Source: a virus. Taken from it: a stretch of 57,344 nucleotides of DNA. Made by a program: the position numbers and the translations under genes. This document shows, piece by piece, positions 33,901 to 43,300 of this stretch; positions within the stretch are counted from its first letter, which is position 1, and each line of letters begins with the position of its first letter. The DNA lies in the IMG/VR virus record IMGVR_UViG_3300018410_000010, positions 1 through 57,344 of that record. The stretch is one strand, 5' to 3'. Under the pieces are notes generated by a model that made no database searches, was not told where the DNA came from, and saw only the letters and a list, made by a program, of their open reading frames with translations.

Positions 33901-34959
33901 ATTAAAAGTAGAAGCGTCGTCAACTACCGTTACCCAACCAGTTCCGCCGTTGATTGTACCATCTGTTACAAATTCATACGAACCTGGAACTTCTTCACTT
34001 TCGTCAGACCAAGATGTTCTTTGGAATATCCATTCAGTATTAGCACTACCGACTTGAATCAAGTCATAGGAACCATTTTCTAATGGATTAGTTTGATCTT
34101 TAACTACAAGATTTTTGCCTAATGACCAAGTCGTTACGTCATCAATATAAAGAACTGAAGTTGGCGGCAAAGTTAATGTTGAGCCATAAGTTGTATTACC
34201 AACTTCAAAAAAAGCACCTAGATCAGCAGTTGTTGCAGCAAGAGCAGCAGGCCTTACTCGTAAGCCTTTAATTAAATTATCTACGTATCTTTTGTTTGTA
34301 GCATCTGTTTCAATAATTGGATCATCAAAAACTTTAATTGTAGTTTCAACACGATCTAATTCAAATTCTAAATATCTTTTGTTTACTACATCAGTCTGAT
34401 CTGTTGGGTTATCAACATTAACAATTCGTCTTAAACCAAAATCAAATGTACCAAGAGGTTCTGTTGTTGTGAATAGTGTAGTGTTTGCACTAGATGCAAT
34501 TGTATTGCCAGAAATAGTAAAGTTTCCAACTTCAATAGAAGTTAGATTTTCTAATTCACTGACTGTTTCACCAAGCGTAAGTGATGTATTACCAATTGAA
34601 ATATTTTTAGAAGAAATTACATTGTTTGCTACAGAAAAATTATTTGTATCAAATGCAGAAGAAGTGAATTCTATCGCGTGGCCAAATTCATCGAATGAGG
34701 CATTTCTTAAAAATTCTAATGTTGAATTTTGTGTATTTGCAATTTCGCTTGTATTAGCATGAGAAATTACAAGATTGGCCGATTCAATATCTGATTCTGG
34801 CGTAACAACAATACCTACACCCGCATCGAGTGCACGTACGTATTCACCTGTAGTATCGGATCCTAATGCTACTGAATCTGGAACAATTACGGGTCGTTTT
34901 TCACCGGTAGCTACTAGGCGAACGTTCTTAGTTTGGCCTACTTTAACTTTAACAGCCAC
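30991..34959 (-). CDS. Tail fibre protein with duplicated ends, 1322 aa
   Basis: The protein opens MAVKVKVGQTKNVRLVATGE and is beta-rich throughout. A module of about 175-200 residues with NKRYVDNLIKGLRVRPAALA, VVKDQTNPLENGSY and FVTDGTxNxGTGWV occurs near 215-390 and again near the C-terminus (1090-1265). In between are two copies of a FGGxGAIxLPSxNT...MxRFNxxxxxFEGxDGxxWSGL unit and one APRFVDSDNTNLFVDPTGTS block of the type repeated in the giant fibre. It therefore looks assembled by copying and shuffling fibre modules. It is expected to be part of the tail fibre or baseplate spike. The start is the first ATG, 3 bases after the previous stop. Confidence 0.8.
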   Translation of the reverse strand: MAVKVKVGQTKNVRLVATGEKRPVIVPDSVALGSDTTGEYVRALDAGVGIVVTPESDIESANLVISHANTSEIANTQNSTLEFLRNASFDEFGHAIEFTSSAFDTNNFSVANNVISSKNISIGNTSLTLGETVSELENLTSIEVGNFTISGNTIASSANTTLFTTTEPLGTFDFGLRRIVNVDNPTDQTDVVNKRYLEFELDRVETTIKVFDDPIIETDATNKRYVDNLIKGLRVRPAALAATTADLGAFFEVGNTTYGSTLTLPPTSVLYIDDVTTWSLGKNLVVKDQTNPLENGSYDLIQVGSANTEWIFQRTSWSDESEEVPGSYEFVTDGTINGGTGWVTVVDDASTFNLNTDSINWYQFQGEGTYNAGTGLTLVGTTFQLAPTIAVDTINPQTADKITFGGEGAITLPSGNTAARPASSAGMIRFNNVDGQFEGYDGNAWSGLGGTIDQDQDTKIVAEDNAGDDNDELKFFTGGTLAAKFDANTANFYGDVIIAGNITVGDQDTDSITVAADFESNLIPNQNNFYTLGSQSKNWATLFVDTIRSGDDVITFGGSGAIALPSANTSFRPTGPAGMLRFNSDESRFEGWDGVQWSGLAGSVIDLDRNTYIIAETAAGDDNNQLDFYTDGVHRSRIDSDGTFKYGNGLTAFQIDFASGELTASGGITAASDLVLNPTGAVNVSNNSLTGLPDPVNPTDAVNLRYLDNEFSSGLTIVDGANTYTDGIDLLSSPKLTIGTGLEIENIDSANNEFTLGIDNTGVQPGMYGNDGFSPRIRITEDGRVDFATEIAVELQANAIPDFTETSRDIIGLMFTDGIANSEGITAVNDDANDKMYLIADNFNVTLTGDVSGTAEVTRLSNTEINTSLTADFISNALTTANSGVTITHTAGPNSNATFELDYTELDTRYITTAGGTSSGDIVAPRFVDSDNTNLFVDPTGTSQINKLDLGFGTSFSQLRFRDGPGSFSVLYGSGGKIGFLDNTFNYAAYSDKATGNWIVQNADVRAERFVDHDADTYFLHPGGTDSYLKQIHVENKITATDIEIGGDVGDRTIKTTTGLLSIDASGGISLDGSGNDLDVNNSKITNLLNPTATQDAATKSYVDSVAQGLRVIPAALAGTTADLGATYNNVAGTLTDASANTAAFELDGVTSWSIGDKVLVKDQTNPEENGSYEVTTVGSGATPWVLTRGEYFNESSEIPGAFQFITDGTTNNGTGWVAQVTDAETFTLGTDDVSWYQFSGAGTYTAGDTLTLTGTEFSIEDGDIANVKLANPQINISGEAGANTSIALGDTLTITGTDGVDTTISNGEVAIAVTELDGGSF

Positions 34960-34961
34960 TG

Positions 34962-35288
34962 TTATACCTCCGTAATAGTTGAGATAACGAACGCTAGCCC
35001 ATCAACGATCTTAGATATTTCTCCCGTAGGCTTTTTCATTAACACATCATAAGAATATTTTCCCGGCTTAAGCTGAGAAGTAATGTCATTATCCATTACG
35101 AGTGTAATATCATTATTAGCTTTTTCAATTTCAAATTCGGCTGCAGGTTTTGATGAATACAACTTTTTAACTTCACTATAGAAAGTGTAGTTATCAATAG
35201 GCAAGTCTAAATCGTTCTCATCAAACAATTCGACCGTAAGCCTAAAATCTGTACCTTTATCAATGTAGATATTTAGTTGAGAACTCAT
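34962..35288 (-). CDS. Small fibre-associated protein, BppU-N-like
   Basis: This 108-residue protein is a single beta-sandwich-like domain: QLNIYIDKGTDFRLTVELFD, NYTFYSEVKKLYSS, NDITLVMDNDITSQLKPGKY, then YDVLMKKPTGEISKIVDG. The pattern of KGTDF(R)xxV near the start and PGKYxYDVxxxxxxGxxxKxxxG near the end is common in small phage proteins next to fibre genes and recalls the BppU N-terminal domain. It probably acts as an adaptor between a fibre and the baseplate. It is preceded by its own late promoter and by a terminator for the upstream fibre gene. Confidence 0.6.
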   Translation of the reverse strand: MSSQLNIYIDKGTDFRLTVELFDENDLDLPIDNYTFYSEVKKLYSSKPAAEFEIEKANNDITLVMDNDITSQLKPGKYSYDVLMKKPTGEISKIVDGLAFVISTITEV

Positions 35289-35308
35289 GTTAAATCTCTT
35301 TTTACCTT

Positions 35309-35316
35309 TATTTATA
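35309..35316 (-). promoter_or_regulatory. T4-type late promoter TATAAATA
   Basis: An exact minus-strand TATAAATA is 20 bases upstream of the ATG at 35288 and just downstream (in transcription) of the terminator at 35332-35353, so a new late transcript would begin here. Confidence 0.75.
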
Positions 35317-35331
35317 ACAGCGGGCTTATTG

Positions 35332-35353
35332 AAAAGGGGGCAGAACGCCCCCT
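35332..35353 (-). terminator. Rho-independent terminator after the collagen-like fibre gene
   Basis: On the minus strand a 7-base stem AGGGGGC/GCCCCCT with a 5-base loop is followed by TTTT. It lies 33 bases past the stop of the gene at 35386-39957. The GC-rich stem stands out in AT-rich surroundings. It separates the fibre gene from the next late promoter. Confidence 0.8.
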
Positions 35354-35385
35354 CTCATAACTTGCAATAGAAATGTAAAAGAGCT

Positions 35386-38300
35386 TTACTGGTTTTTAAG
35401 TTGTTCGATTTCGTCTTTAAGCTCTTTAACTGCTTCAACCAAAAGACCAACGATGTTACCGTAAGCAACGCTCTTAATTTGTTCTCCATCTTCTGCGGCT
35501 GAAACGACTTCTGGAAGTACTTCTTCAACTTCTTGAGCAATTAAGCCGACTTTTCTTACGCCTGGTCTTGATTTCATATCAAAATATACACCGCGCATAT
35601 TAGATACTTTTTCAAGAGCGTTAGGAATTGTTTCAATGTTTTCTTTTAGTCTAATGTCTGAATTAGATTCAATATCACCTGTAGCAGTAAAGTTACCTGT
35701 AGCGATTTGGAAAGTAAATAGATTCGAACCAGTAAGTGGCTTGATAACAAAATTACTTGTAACACTGGTATTTACTTCTAAGCTAACACTGTTATTTGTT
35801 GTTAACCAACCTAATCTAGAATATGGACCTGCCGCTGTATTACCCATCGACAAATAGTTATTTGACGCCAAGTGGAAATCACTTGAGCCAGATGCCGTAA
35901 AGCTATCAGCAGTAATAGATCCAACTACGTTAACATTACCTTCAACTTGAAGGTTTTCAACTGTAAGTTCGTCAACATCAGAAGTATAGAAGAAGTTAGA
36001 TTCACCGCCTGGGTTTGGTCCAGTCGTAGCTCTTAATGGCTGAGTTGTGTTTCCACCTTCAACCATTGTAATAAACAAGGCTGTATCTTGTACAGAAGTT
36101 TCGTGAACGTTTTGGATGTTAGTAACAGCGCCTGCAGGACCAAAACCTTGCATACCCTGTGTACCTTGGAAACCACGCTCACCTTGAAGACCTTGAGCAG
36201 CCTGTGTACCCTGAAGACCTTGAGTACCTTGGCCTGGGAAACCTTGAATACCAAGAGAACCTTGAGTACCTTGACCACCCTGAATACCCTGCGAACCAGC
36301 ACCAATTGTACCTTGGAAGCCTGGTCCACCTTGTGTACCTTGGTGACCTTGAGCACCGGTATCTCCTAATCCACCGCTGATACCTTGGAAACCCTGTGAA
36401 CCATCAAAGCCTTGAACACCTTGAGTACCTCCAACACCTGATTCACCAATAATACCTTGAACACCCTGATTACCGTCATTACCTTGTACACCTGTATTAC
36501 CGATACCAGCCGAACCTTGGAAACCTTGTGTACCTTGGTTACCGTCTCCGGTCTCACCCTGAACACCTTGAAGGCCTTCTTCACCGTCTGTACCTTGAAT
36601 ACCCTGTAGACCAGAAGTACCTTGTCCACCAAGACCTTGAACACCTTGAATACCTTCTCCGCCAATTGTACCTTGGAAACCTTGCATCCCTTGAATACCT
36701 TGGTTACCAAAACCTGGAGGACCTGAATTACCTTGTGTACCCTGATGTCCTTGTAAAGCATCACCTTGAATACCTTGGAAACCTTGAATACCGGTTGCAC
36801 CAATACCCGCTATACCTTGGAAGCCTTGAGCACCTTGAGTACCTTGCTGAGAAAGACCTTGTGGGCCTTGGAAGCCGTCAAAGCCTTGAATACCTTCATC
36901 ACCATCAGTACCGTCGACACCTTGTGGACCTTGTGGACCTTGAACGCCTTGAGAACCTTGAGTACCATCGCCACCAATAAAGCCTGGAGTACCTTGTGGA
37001 CCAGGACCACCTTGTAGACCTTGAACACCCTGCGTACCTTGGCCACCAAGTCCACCGCCCAATCCTTGAGCACCTTGGAATCCTTCAAAACCTTGAATAC
37101 CTTGTGACCCTGCCGGTCCAATATCACCTGTTCTAGCAAATGTAACAGTAATATCTGTACCATCTGTCCAGCTAGTTATTGAACTCGAAACAAAAGAAAC
37201 ACTAACATTAAAATATCCCGATTCTTCTGTTAAGCTATTGATTGAAAAGATAATAAACTCATCTACATTATCTTTAGAAGTAATTTTGACGTGACCTTTA
37301 ACAGGACTTGTAGAATCGTCAATCGTTCTTAAGAAAGGTTGAATATCTGTAAAATTATCATCTCTGTCGTCAAGTAACAACACATTAGCAGAAGCATAAG
37401 TTGCGTTATTAACTGAAACGCCACCAATGCCAGGATCTGAAAGAGTTGTTTGGCTTTTCCAAGTATAATCAAATGTTACACCACCAAAGCTACCAGTGGC
37501 ACCTTGTACACCACCTCCACCTTGGAGACCATCAGTACCTTGAATACCTTGTGGACCAATCGGGCCTGGAAAACCTTGTGTACCTTGGAAGCCTAGATCA
37601 CCCTGAATACCTTGTGTACCTTGAGCACCAGCACCTGTTGTACCTTGTAAACCATCATTACCTTGAATACCGTCTGTACCTTGGAAGCCTTGAGTACCTT
37701 GAGTACCTTGTGGGCCAAGATCACTAATGTTGAGCTGACCATTCATTCCAGCGTGAGCTGTACAGCTGTAATACAAAGTATCTGGCGCGTTACCAGGAAC
37801 TCTAAACGTAATTTCACCGCTAGATGCGCCGTTATTTGTTACGCCAGTATTATAAGCTGGGCCGGATGCACTACCAGATCTAATTTCAAATGGATGACCC
37901 GGTGCGTTGATAATAAATCTATATGTAAATCCTCTTAGAAGATTTAAGTCTGGGTTGTTAACACCATCTATTACATAAGCAATTGATGAAAGGTTAGTAA
38001 CGGTAAAGTCACGCGCACCTTCAACACCCTGAATACCTTGAGCACCTTGAATACCAGTTGTACCTTGAATAGACTGAGGACCTTGTGTACCTTGGACGCC
38101 TTGTAATCCTTGTACACCTTGATGTCCTTGTGTACCTTGAGCACCTTGTGAACCCGCATTACCAGATGGATTAAATGTAAAGACAGCGTCTGTACCATAA
38201 GTACCAGTAATTGCATCCCAGTCTGTGCCAGGACTTAAATCTGTTCCGCCAAGTTCTGATTGCTCAACGAGGCTAATAACAAAATGACCCCAGTCCGAAC

Positions 38301-39957
38301 CAGTACCAGTTACACCCCACACCCAATCTGTGTATTCAAAGATTAAGAACTGATATCCACCAGTTGCATCTTTTGGAGTTCTAATAAAGATTTGACCTTT
38401 TGGAGTACTTGTTACAGCATCAAGATAATTGAATAACTCGTCTACGCGTCTTCCGCTATCCGTTAAGTCATCAATATAAAGTTTTGTTGCTAAAGTAACA
38501 TCACTATTATTTAAAAGCCATGAATTAAGGCCTGGGAATCCTTCAGTTGTAGAGTTGTTGAAACCCCACATATAAGTAAGCCCGCCATTGTAACCAATTT
38601 GCCCTTGCAAACCTTGCAGACCTTGGTTACCATCAGTACCTTGCATCCCTTGGAAACCAGATCCACCCTGAACACCCTGATGTCCTTGCAAACCTTGCAG
38701 ACCTTGTATACCCTGTGCTCCAGTAAATCCTTGTACGCCCTGAAGTCCTTGAATACCAGTGGTGCCCTGAATACCTTGAGTACCTTGAAGAGACTGAGGT
38801 CCTTGAGTACCTTGGAATCCGACAAAACCTTGTACGCCTTGAACACCTTGTGTTCCCTGCGGTCCTTGAATACCTTGCGCACCAGACTCAACGAATGAAA
38901 TAATAACATCATCTGCATCCGAAAATGCGCCTGATTGTCCTATACTTGTTACATTAAAAGTAAACCAACCTGTATTGTCGGTAATATCTGTAATATCCCA
39001 TAATGCAAATACAGAAGTATCGCTTACTTTTGTAATTTTAATAGATGCTTTTACAGGATTAGTTAGAGCATCAAATGCATTTAAAAGATCTGAAATATCA
39101 CGAGCGCCAGGATTTGCATTTTCATTAATATAAATTAAAGTTGCATTTGCCTGGTCAGCGTTATTATACTTAATATTTGAGTTGCCTGGATCTGTAGCAG
39201 TTACGTCTGTACTAAATCCGTACTCAAAAGAAATTCCGCCATAAGAACCTGTGGTACCTTGAATACCAAGATCACCTTGAATACCTGTTGTACCCTGAAT
39301 AGACTGAGGACCTTGGACACCTTGAGTACCTTGATCACCTACGTCGCCTTGAATGCCTGTCGTACCCTGAACGCCTTGAACACCTTGAGTGCCTTGCAAT
39401 CCTTGAATACCTTGTACACCCTGAATACCAGTAGAGCCTTGGAAACCTTGAGTACCTTGGAAACCACGGAAACCAGTACTACCCTGAATACCTTCGTTAC
39501 CGATTGTACCCTGAAATCCTTGTAAACCATCATTACCTTGGAAGCCCTGTACTCCACGGAACGATCCAACATTTACCCAGCTTGATCCGTTATAAACCCA
39601 TAATTCGTCGTCAGCTTCATCTATAACTGCGTCGCCTGTTGATGGACTTGAAAAGGCAGCGTTTAGAGTGGCCTGGGGGTCGCCACCTGAGTCTACATCA
39701 GCAACAGATCCAACAACTGTAAAGCCTGGACCATATCCACCTTGTAAACCGTCTGTACCTTGGATACCGGTTAAACCTTGAACCGCTCCACCTGAGTCTT
39801 CAAGTACTAACCACGCGGTACCGTTTGAAAAGTATAAATTGCCGTCGTCGCCATAAGCGATCGCACCTTCATATACAGCTACGTCTAAGGTAATAGGTGT
39901 TTGTTGTGGCTTACCTTGACCTACTAATCTGCTGCCACTTATAGAACGAAAGGCCAT
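35386..39957 (-). CDS. Collagen-like tail fibre with S74 chaperone end, 1523 aa
   Basis: The N-terminus (SISGSRLVGQGKPQQTPITL) contains a short adaptor domain. Five collagen-like Gly-X-Y stretches follow, the last one about 325 residues long, separated by globular beta domains of about 100 residues. The Y position is very often Gln (GIQGTQGVQG) and proline is rare. Near residue 690 a domain with APGHPFEIRSGS and YYSCTAHAGMNG looks cupredoxin-like. The C-terminus (about 1425-1523) is a peptidase S74 intramolecular chaperone: SDIRLKENIETI, GLIAQEVEEVLPEVV, YGNIVGLLVEAVKEL. That domain drives trimer folding and is usually cleaved off. It is a virion fibre for host binding. The start overlaps the previous stop as TAATG. 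Confidence 0.88.
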   Translation of the reverse strand: MAFRSISGSRLVGQGKPQQTPITLDVAVYEGAIAYGDDGNLYFSNGTAWLVLEDSGGAVQGLTGIQGTDGLQGGYGPGFTVVGSVADVDSGGDPQATLNAAFSSPSTGDAVIDEADDELWVYNGSSWVNVGSFRGVQGFQGNDGLQGFQGTIGNEGIQGSTGFRGFQGTQGFQGSTGIQGVQGIQGLQGTQGVQGVQGTTGIQGDVGDQGTQGVQGPQSIQGTTGIQGDLGIQGTTGSYGGISFEYGFSTDVTATDPGNSNIKYNNADQANATLIYINENANPGARDISDLLNAFDALTNPVKASIKITKVSDTSVFALWDITDITDNTGWFTFNVTSIGQSGAFSDADDVIISFVESGAQGIQGPQGTQGVQGVQGFVGFQGTQGPQSLQGTQGIQGTTGIQGLQGVQGFTGAQGIQGLQGLQGHQGVQGGSGFQGMQGTDGNQGLQGLQGQIGYNGGLTYMWGFNNSTTEGFPGLNSWLLNNSDVTLATKLYIDDLTDSGRRVDELFNYLDAVTSTPKGQIFIRTPKDATGGYQFLIFEYTDWVWGVTGTGSDWGHFVISLVEQSELGGTDLSPGTDWDAITGTYGTDAVFTFNPSGNAGSQGAQGTQGHQGVQGLQGVQGTQGPQSIQGTTGIQGAQGIQGVEGARDFTVTNLSSIAYVIDGVNNPDLNLLRGFTYRFIINAPGHPFEIRSGSASGPAYNTGVTNNGASSGEITFRVPGNAPDTLYYSCTAHAGMNGQLNISDLGPQGTQGTQGFQGTDGIQGNDGLQGTTGAGAQGTQGIQGDLGFQGTQGFPGPIGPQGIQGTDGLQGGGGVQGATGSFGGVTFDYTWKSQTTLSDPGIGGVSVNNATYASANVLLLDDRDDNFTDIQPFLRTIDDSTSPVKGHVKITSKDNVDEFIIFSINSLTEESGYFNVSVSFVSSSITSWTDGTDITVTFARTGDIGPAGSQGIQGFEGFQGAQGLGGGLGGQGTQGVQGLQGGPGPQGTPGFIGGDGTQGSQGVQGPQGPQGVDGTDGDEGIQGFDGFQGPQGLSQQGTQGAQGFQGIAGIGATGIQGFQGIQGDALQGHQGTQGNSGPPGFGNQGIQGMQGFQGTIGGEGIQGVQGLGGQGTSGLQGIQGTDGEEGLQGVQGETGDGNQGTQGFQGSAGIGNTGVQGNDGNQGVQGIIGESGVGGTQGVQGFDGSQGFQGISGGLGDTGAQGHQGTQGGPGFQGTIGAGSQGIQGGQGTQGSLGIQGFPGQGTQGLQGTQAAQGLQGERGFQGTQGMQGFGPAGAVTNIQNVHETSVQDTALFITMVEGGNTTQPLRATTGPNPGGESNFFYTSDVDELTVENLQVEGNVNVVGSITADSFTASGSSDFHLASNNYLSMGNTAAGPYSRLGWLTTNNSVSLEVNTSVTSNFVIKPLTGSNLFTFQIATGNFTATGDIESNSDIRLKENIETIPNALEKVSNMRGVYFDMKSRPGVRKVGLIAQEVEEVLPEVVSAAEDGEQIKSVAYGNIVGLLVEAVKELKDEIEQLKNQ
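36140..37120 (-). repeat. Long collagen-like Gly-X-Gln coding repeat
   Basis: Nearly uninterrupted Gly-X-Y triplets, mostly GxQ, are coded by a low-complexity DNA repeat visible on the plus strand as many copies of ACCTTGxxxACC. Four shorter stretches lie near 37500-37725, 38010-38155, 38590-38885 and 39255-39555. The repeat opens false frames on the other strand. Confidence 0.85.
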
Positions 39958-40391
39958 TAGACGTCATCCTCCTCCGATTGACCGAGAGTGAATGACAATG
40001 TTGCGTCTACTGCTAAATTGGTGTCGCACTTGATGTCTAGCGTATCACCAGATTTAAAGAATTGTCCGTTAAGAGGAATAGGAATTGTATCATATGCTGG
40101 AATTTTCATATTTCTTACAAGATAAAATGGTGTCTGTGTACCACTATCAAACCTATTTGCTCTTACGTCGACTGATACTGTATTAGCCGTAAAGTTACAA
40201 AGAATAAGAGGCGAAATAACTTCGCCCACACCCGGCTCAACAACGTTTGAACCACCGAATACAAGTTCAGGAACTTCATAGTTCGGCACCTCAATCATAA
40301 TTTGCCAGTTTGTCGTCAACGTAAAGCTTTTGGCGACCGGTTTAGCGTCGGGCGCCTGAGATGTTGAAATTGTAGATATTGAATATGACAT
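39957..40391 (-). CDS. Small beta-rich virion protein, 144 aa
   Basis: The protein opens MSYSISTISTSQAPDAKPVAK, then SFTLTTNWQIMIEVPNYEVPEL, LILCNFTANTVSVDVRANRF, KIPAYDTIPIPLNGQFFKSGDTL and a closing beta hairpin with an acidic tail. The block NxTxxTVSVDV...PLNGQFFKSGDxL resembles small phage proteins that coat or cap fibres and occur next to fibre genes in marine T4-like phages. Both ends overlap neighbours as TAATG, so it is made together with the giant protein upstream and the collagen fibre downstream. The exact place in the virion is unknown. Confidence 0.6.
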   Translation of the reverse strand: MSYSISTISTSQAPDAKPVAKSFTLTTNWQIMIEVPNYEVPELVFGGSNVVEPGVGEVISPLILCNFTANTVSVDVRANRFDSGTQTPFYLVRNMKIPAYDTIPIPLNGQFFKSGDTLDIKCDTNLAVDATLSFTLGQSEEDDV

Positions 40392-43300
40392 TATAGTTGC
40401 GCCCTTGAGTTAGATGCTCTTCTTGCAAGTTTTCTAACAGATGAGGTAAACGGACGACCTTCAATTCGACCTGTTCTACCATTAATCCTTAGACCTCTTG
40501 CGAAGTATTGGTTGTTAAGTTCGTCAGAGCCTGACCATCTGATTCGACCACCATTTTCTGATAGGACCGAAGCGTTAGCACCAATTGCTGCACCCACGTT
40601 TCTAAAGTTCAGCGGTAGAGCGTTTCTGTTAACGCCAGCCGAAGCACCGTTGAACTGGTGAGCAATCGATTCAACCAACGAACCGAATGTTAAGAAGTTT
40701 GGTCTAATTACACTGTCGATTAGAACGTTATCAATCAATTCGGTTACCATATCTCTCTGATCTTGATTTACTGCGATATTGTTATTTATATAGGTTTTCA
40801 TCTGCGTCCATGCGCCAGTGAATGAATCAAGAAGATCGGTATTGTTGTCTGCATTACTATCAATCCAAGTTGTTCCATTGTAGTACCAAATTCTACCCAC
40901 ATAACGGTTACCGCTATTATTTGTTGGAACAATGAATGCATCCCAACGCTTACGTGGATCATCAGAGCTTCCATCTGGTAAATCAGTATTTGTTGGTCTT
41001 GTGCCCTTGAATCTCAACTTACGCCAATCAGCAAATGTTGATGGCGGGTTAAAGACCGGGAATACGTGCTGAGCATCAATGTTAAACAATGCACCGACAA
41101 ATGCTCTTGTTGCTTTATCAGATCCGTCAATGTTAAGTGCAGGATCAATAAATCTAAAGTCATTTGCAAGAATCTTGACTAAGTTTCCGCCATCGCGATA
41201 TGTTTTCGGTAAATCAATAAACTTGTATTCAGAAGTAATAAATCTTTGAACTTCGCGCTGTAGATCATTTCTGTTATTTTGCAGAATATCTTTAGCAAAA
41301 CTAAACTGCTTATCATTTTCCCAAGCAAAGTTAGGTTCAATTTCTGGACCAAGTGCTTCAGGACTATTGTAATATAGCGCATTGTAAAGAATCATACCAA
41401 GATCAATCGCTTGCTGAACTTGATGTGCTCCACCAAGCTCTGTTCTGAGACGCTGACCAGGATATTTACCCGCAACGATATCACTTACAATATAACCAAG
41501 TTGACGATATGCTTGAGCGGTTGCAACTCTTGTATCTTCTGGAACTCTGAGTTCGTTATTCCAGTAATAGAAGTCTGCATTCCATCTTGTCGCTTTGTTA
41601 CCGCCATAGTTGAAATCCCAGCTCATAGCATCTAGGATATAACCTGCATCGCGCTTACACTTAGTTTTGTTATAATCGATAATTGTAAATTCATCTTGCA
41701 AGAATTGAGTTATATCATCTGCAAGCTCATCTAAGTTATCGTCAATTTGTTTTGCAGCCCAAACTTTTCCAGCATCAACCCATGAAGTATTCGGATCAAG
41801 GATTTCTGGAATAATGTCCATGCTATCTCTTCTAATTGAATCTTCAACAATTCTTACAAGATCCATTACTTCTTCTTTTTCAGTAGCAGTAGCTGCTGGA
41901 TGCGTTGTAATATCTTGTTCTGCTGATGTGTGACTCATATGATCAGTATTTACAGCAGTTGCTCTTACAACATCACCTACTAGGTCAGCCATTTCTACAT
42001 AGAAGTTTGCAGTTTGCTCTCTTTGATCTTTTGGCAATACTGAAATTGCATTTTCAAAGTATAGCTCAGCAGTTCTAACTGTTGCATAATTTGTTGTATA
42101 GTTAACGTCGTGTGATAGAGCATCAATCATTACACCAACATCTCTGCGACATTTCTCACGAGAATAACTTAAACCTTTATAAGTTTCGTAAATATATGTC
42201 TGTAAAGTTTCTGCAATTCTAGCAGCATCATTTTCAACTGCATTTTTAGCAGAAAGAATTGATGCATCAATCCAGTTAATATGAGGATCTACTCTTGCTG
42301 GAATTCCTGAAGGATCATTGTCATCTGCTACTTTTGCTAACATTGTAGCAAGTTCCATTGCTTCTTGTGCAGTTTCTCTTCTTACTGCAAGAGATGGCAT
42401 TTCTTGTCTAACTGGGTTACCTGTTACATGAGCAATAGCATTTAGTTTAGCACTTACAAATGTATGAGCTCCGCCTTCACCGTAAGCTGTTTTACCAACA
42501 TTCATAGTAATTGTTGTTGCGTCAGCAGCAGTAATTTTCATCGGTGTATTATAGTATGGGTGATGAGATTCTGGTGCAGCATGTTCTTGCTGATTACCAT
42601 CAAGAGCACATGTAAATACGATGCTTTCAGGAGCAATTAATACGTAATCACCAACTTCTAAGTTGTGGTTTGCGCCAAGAGTTGCAGTGAATACACCTGT
42701 TACTGGATCATATGTAGCACCTGTTGGCTGCCACTTTCTTCCTAGCTCGCGTGGTACATGCTCGTTACGAGTTACCCAGCGAACAACTTTACCAAGATAT
42801 TCGAATGCTCTTCTTGTAGAGTCACGCTGATCGATTGGTAGAATGTTTACAGCATTTTTAAAGTAAAGCTCAGCAGTACCGTGCATTGCAGAGTTGCCAC
42901 CGTATTGGATATCGTGAGAAATCGCGTCAACAATATAACCAGTATCTCTGCGACATCTTTCTTCGCTGTACTCTAAGTATCCAAACTTATCTTTCAAGTA
43001 TTGAACAACTGTATCTCCAAGACCCTCTTTACGATCTCTAATGATTGCTGTACTTACTTCGTAATCGTAACCAGTTGCTGCACCGTCAGAAGTATCTGCT
43101 TCTTTCAGTTGTGGCATATTAATTAATGAATCATCAAGAATAATATCTCTTACGATTAAGAATAAGTTTTCAACATCAGCTCCTGTTCCAGCAACTACGT
43201 TTCCGAATCCAGAAGTAACTTGACTTTCAGCGTTTCCTGCTGTTGGTGTTACTGTTTGTTTTAGAACAACTCTTTCTGCAATTCCACCTACGTGAGCAAA

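Noticed and set aside
36528-36980. Plus-strand open frames across the collagen region (Leu/Tyr/Glu-rich)
   Set aside because: They are mirror images of the low-complexity Gly-X-Gln coding repeat on the other strand; sequence is pure repeat translation with no start signal.
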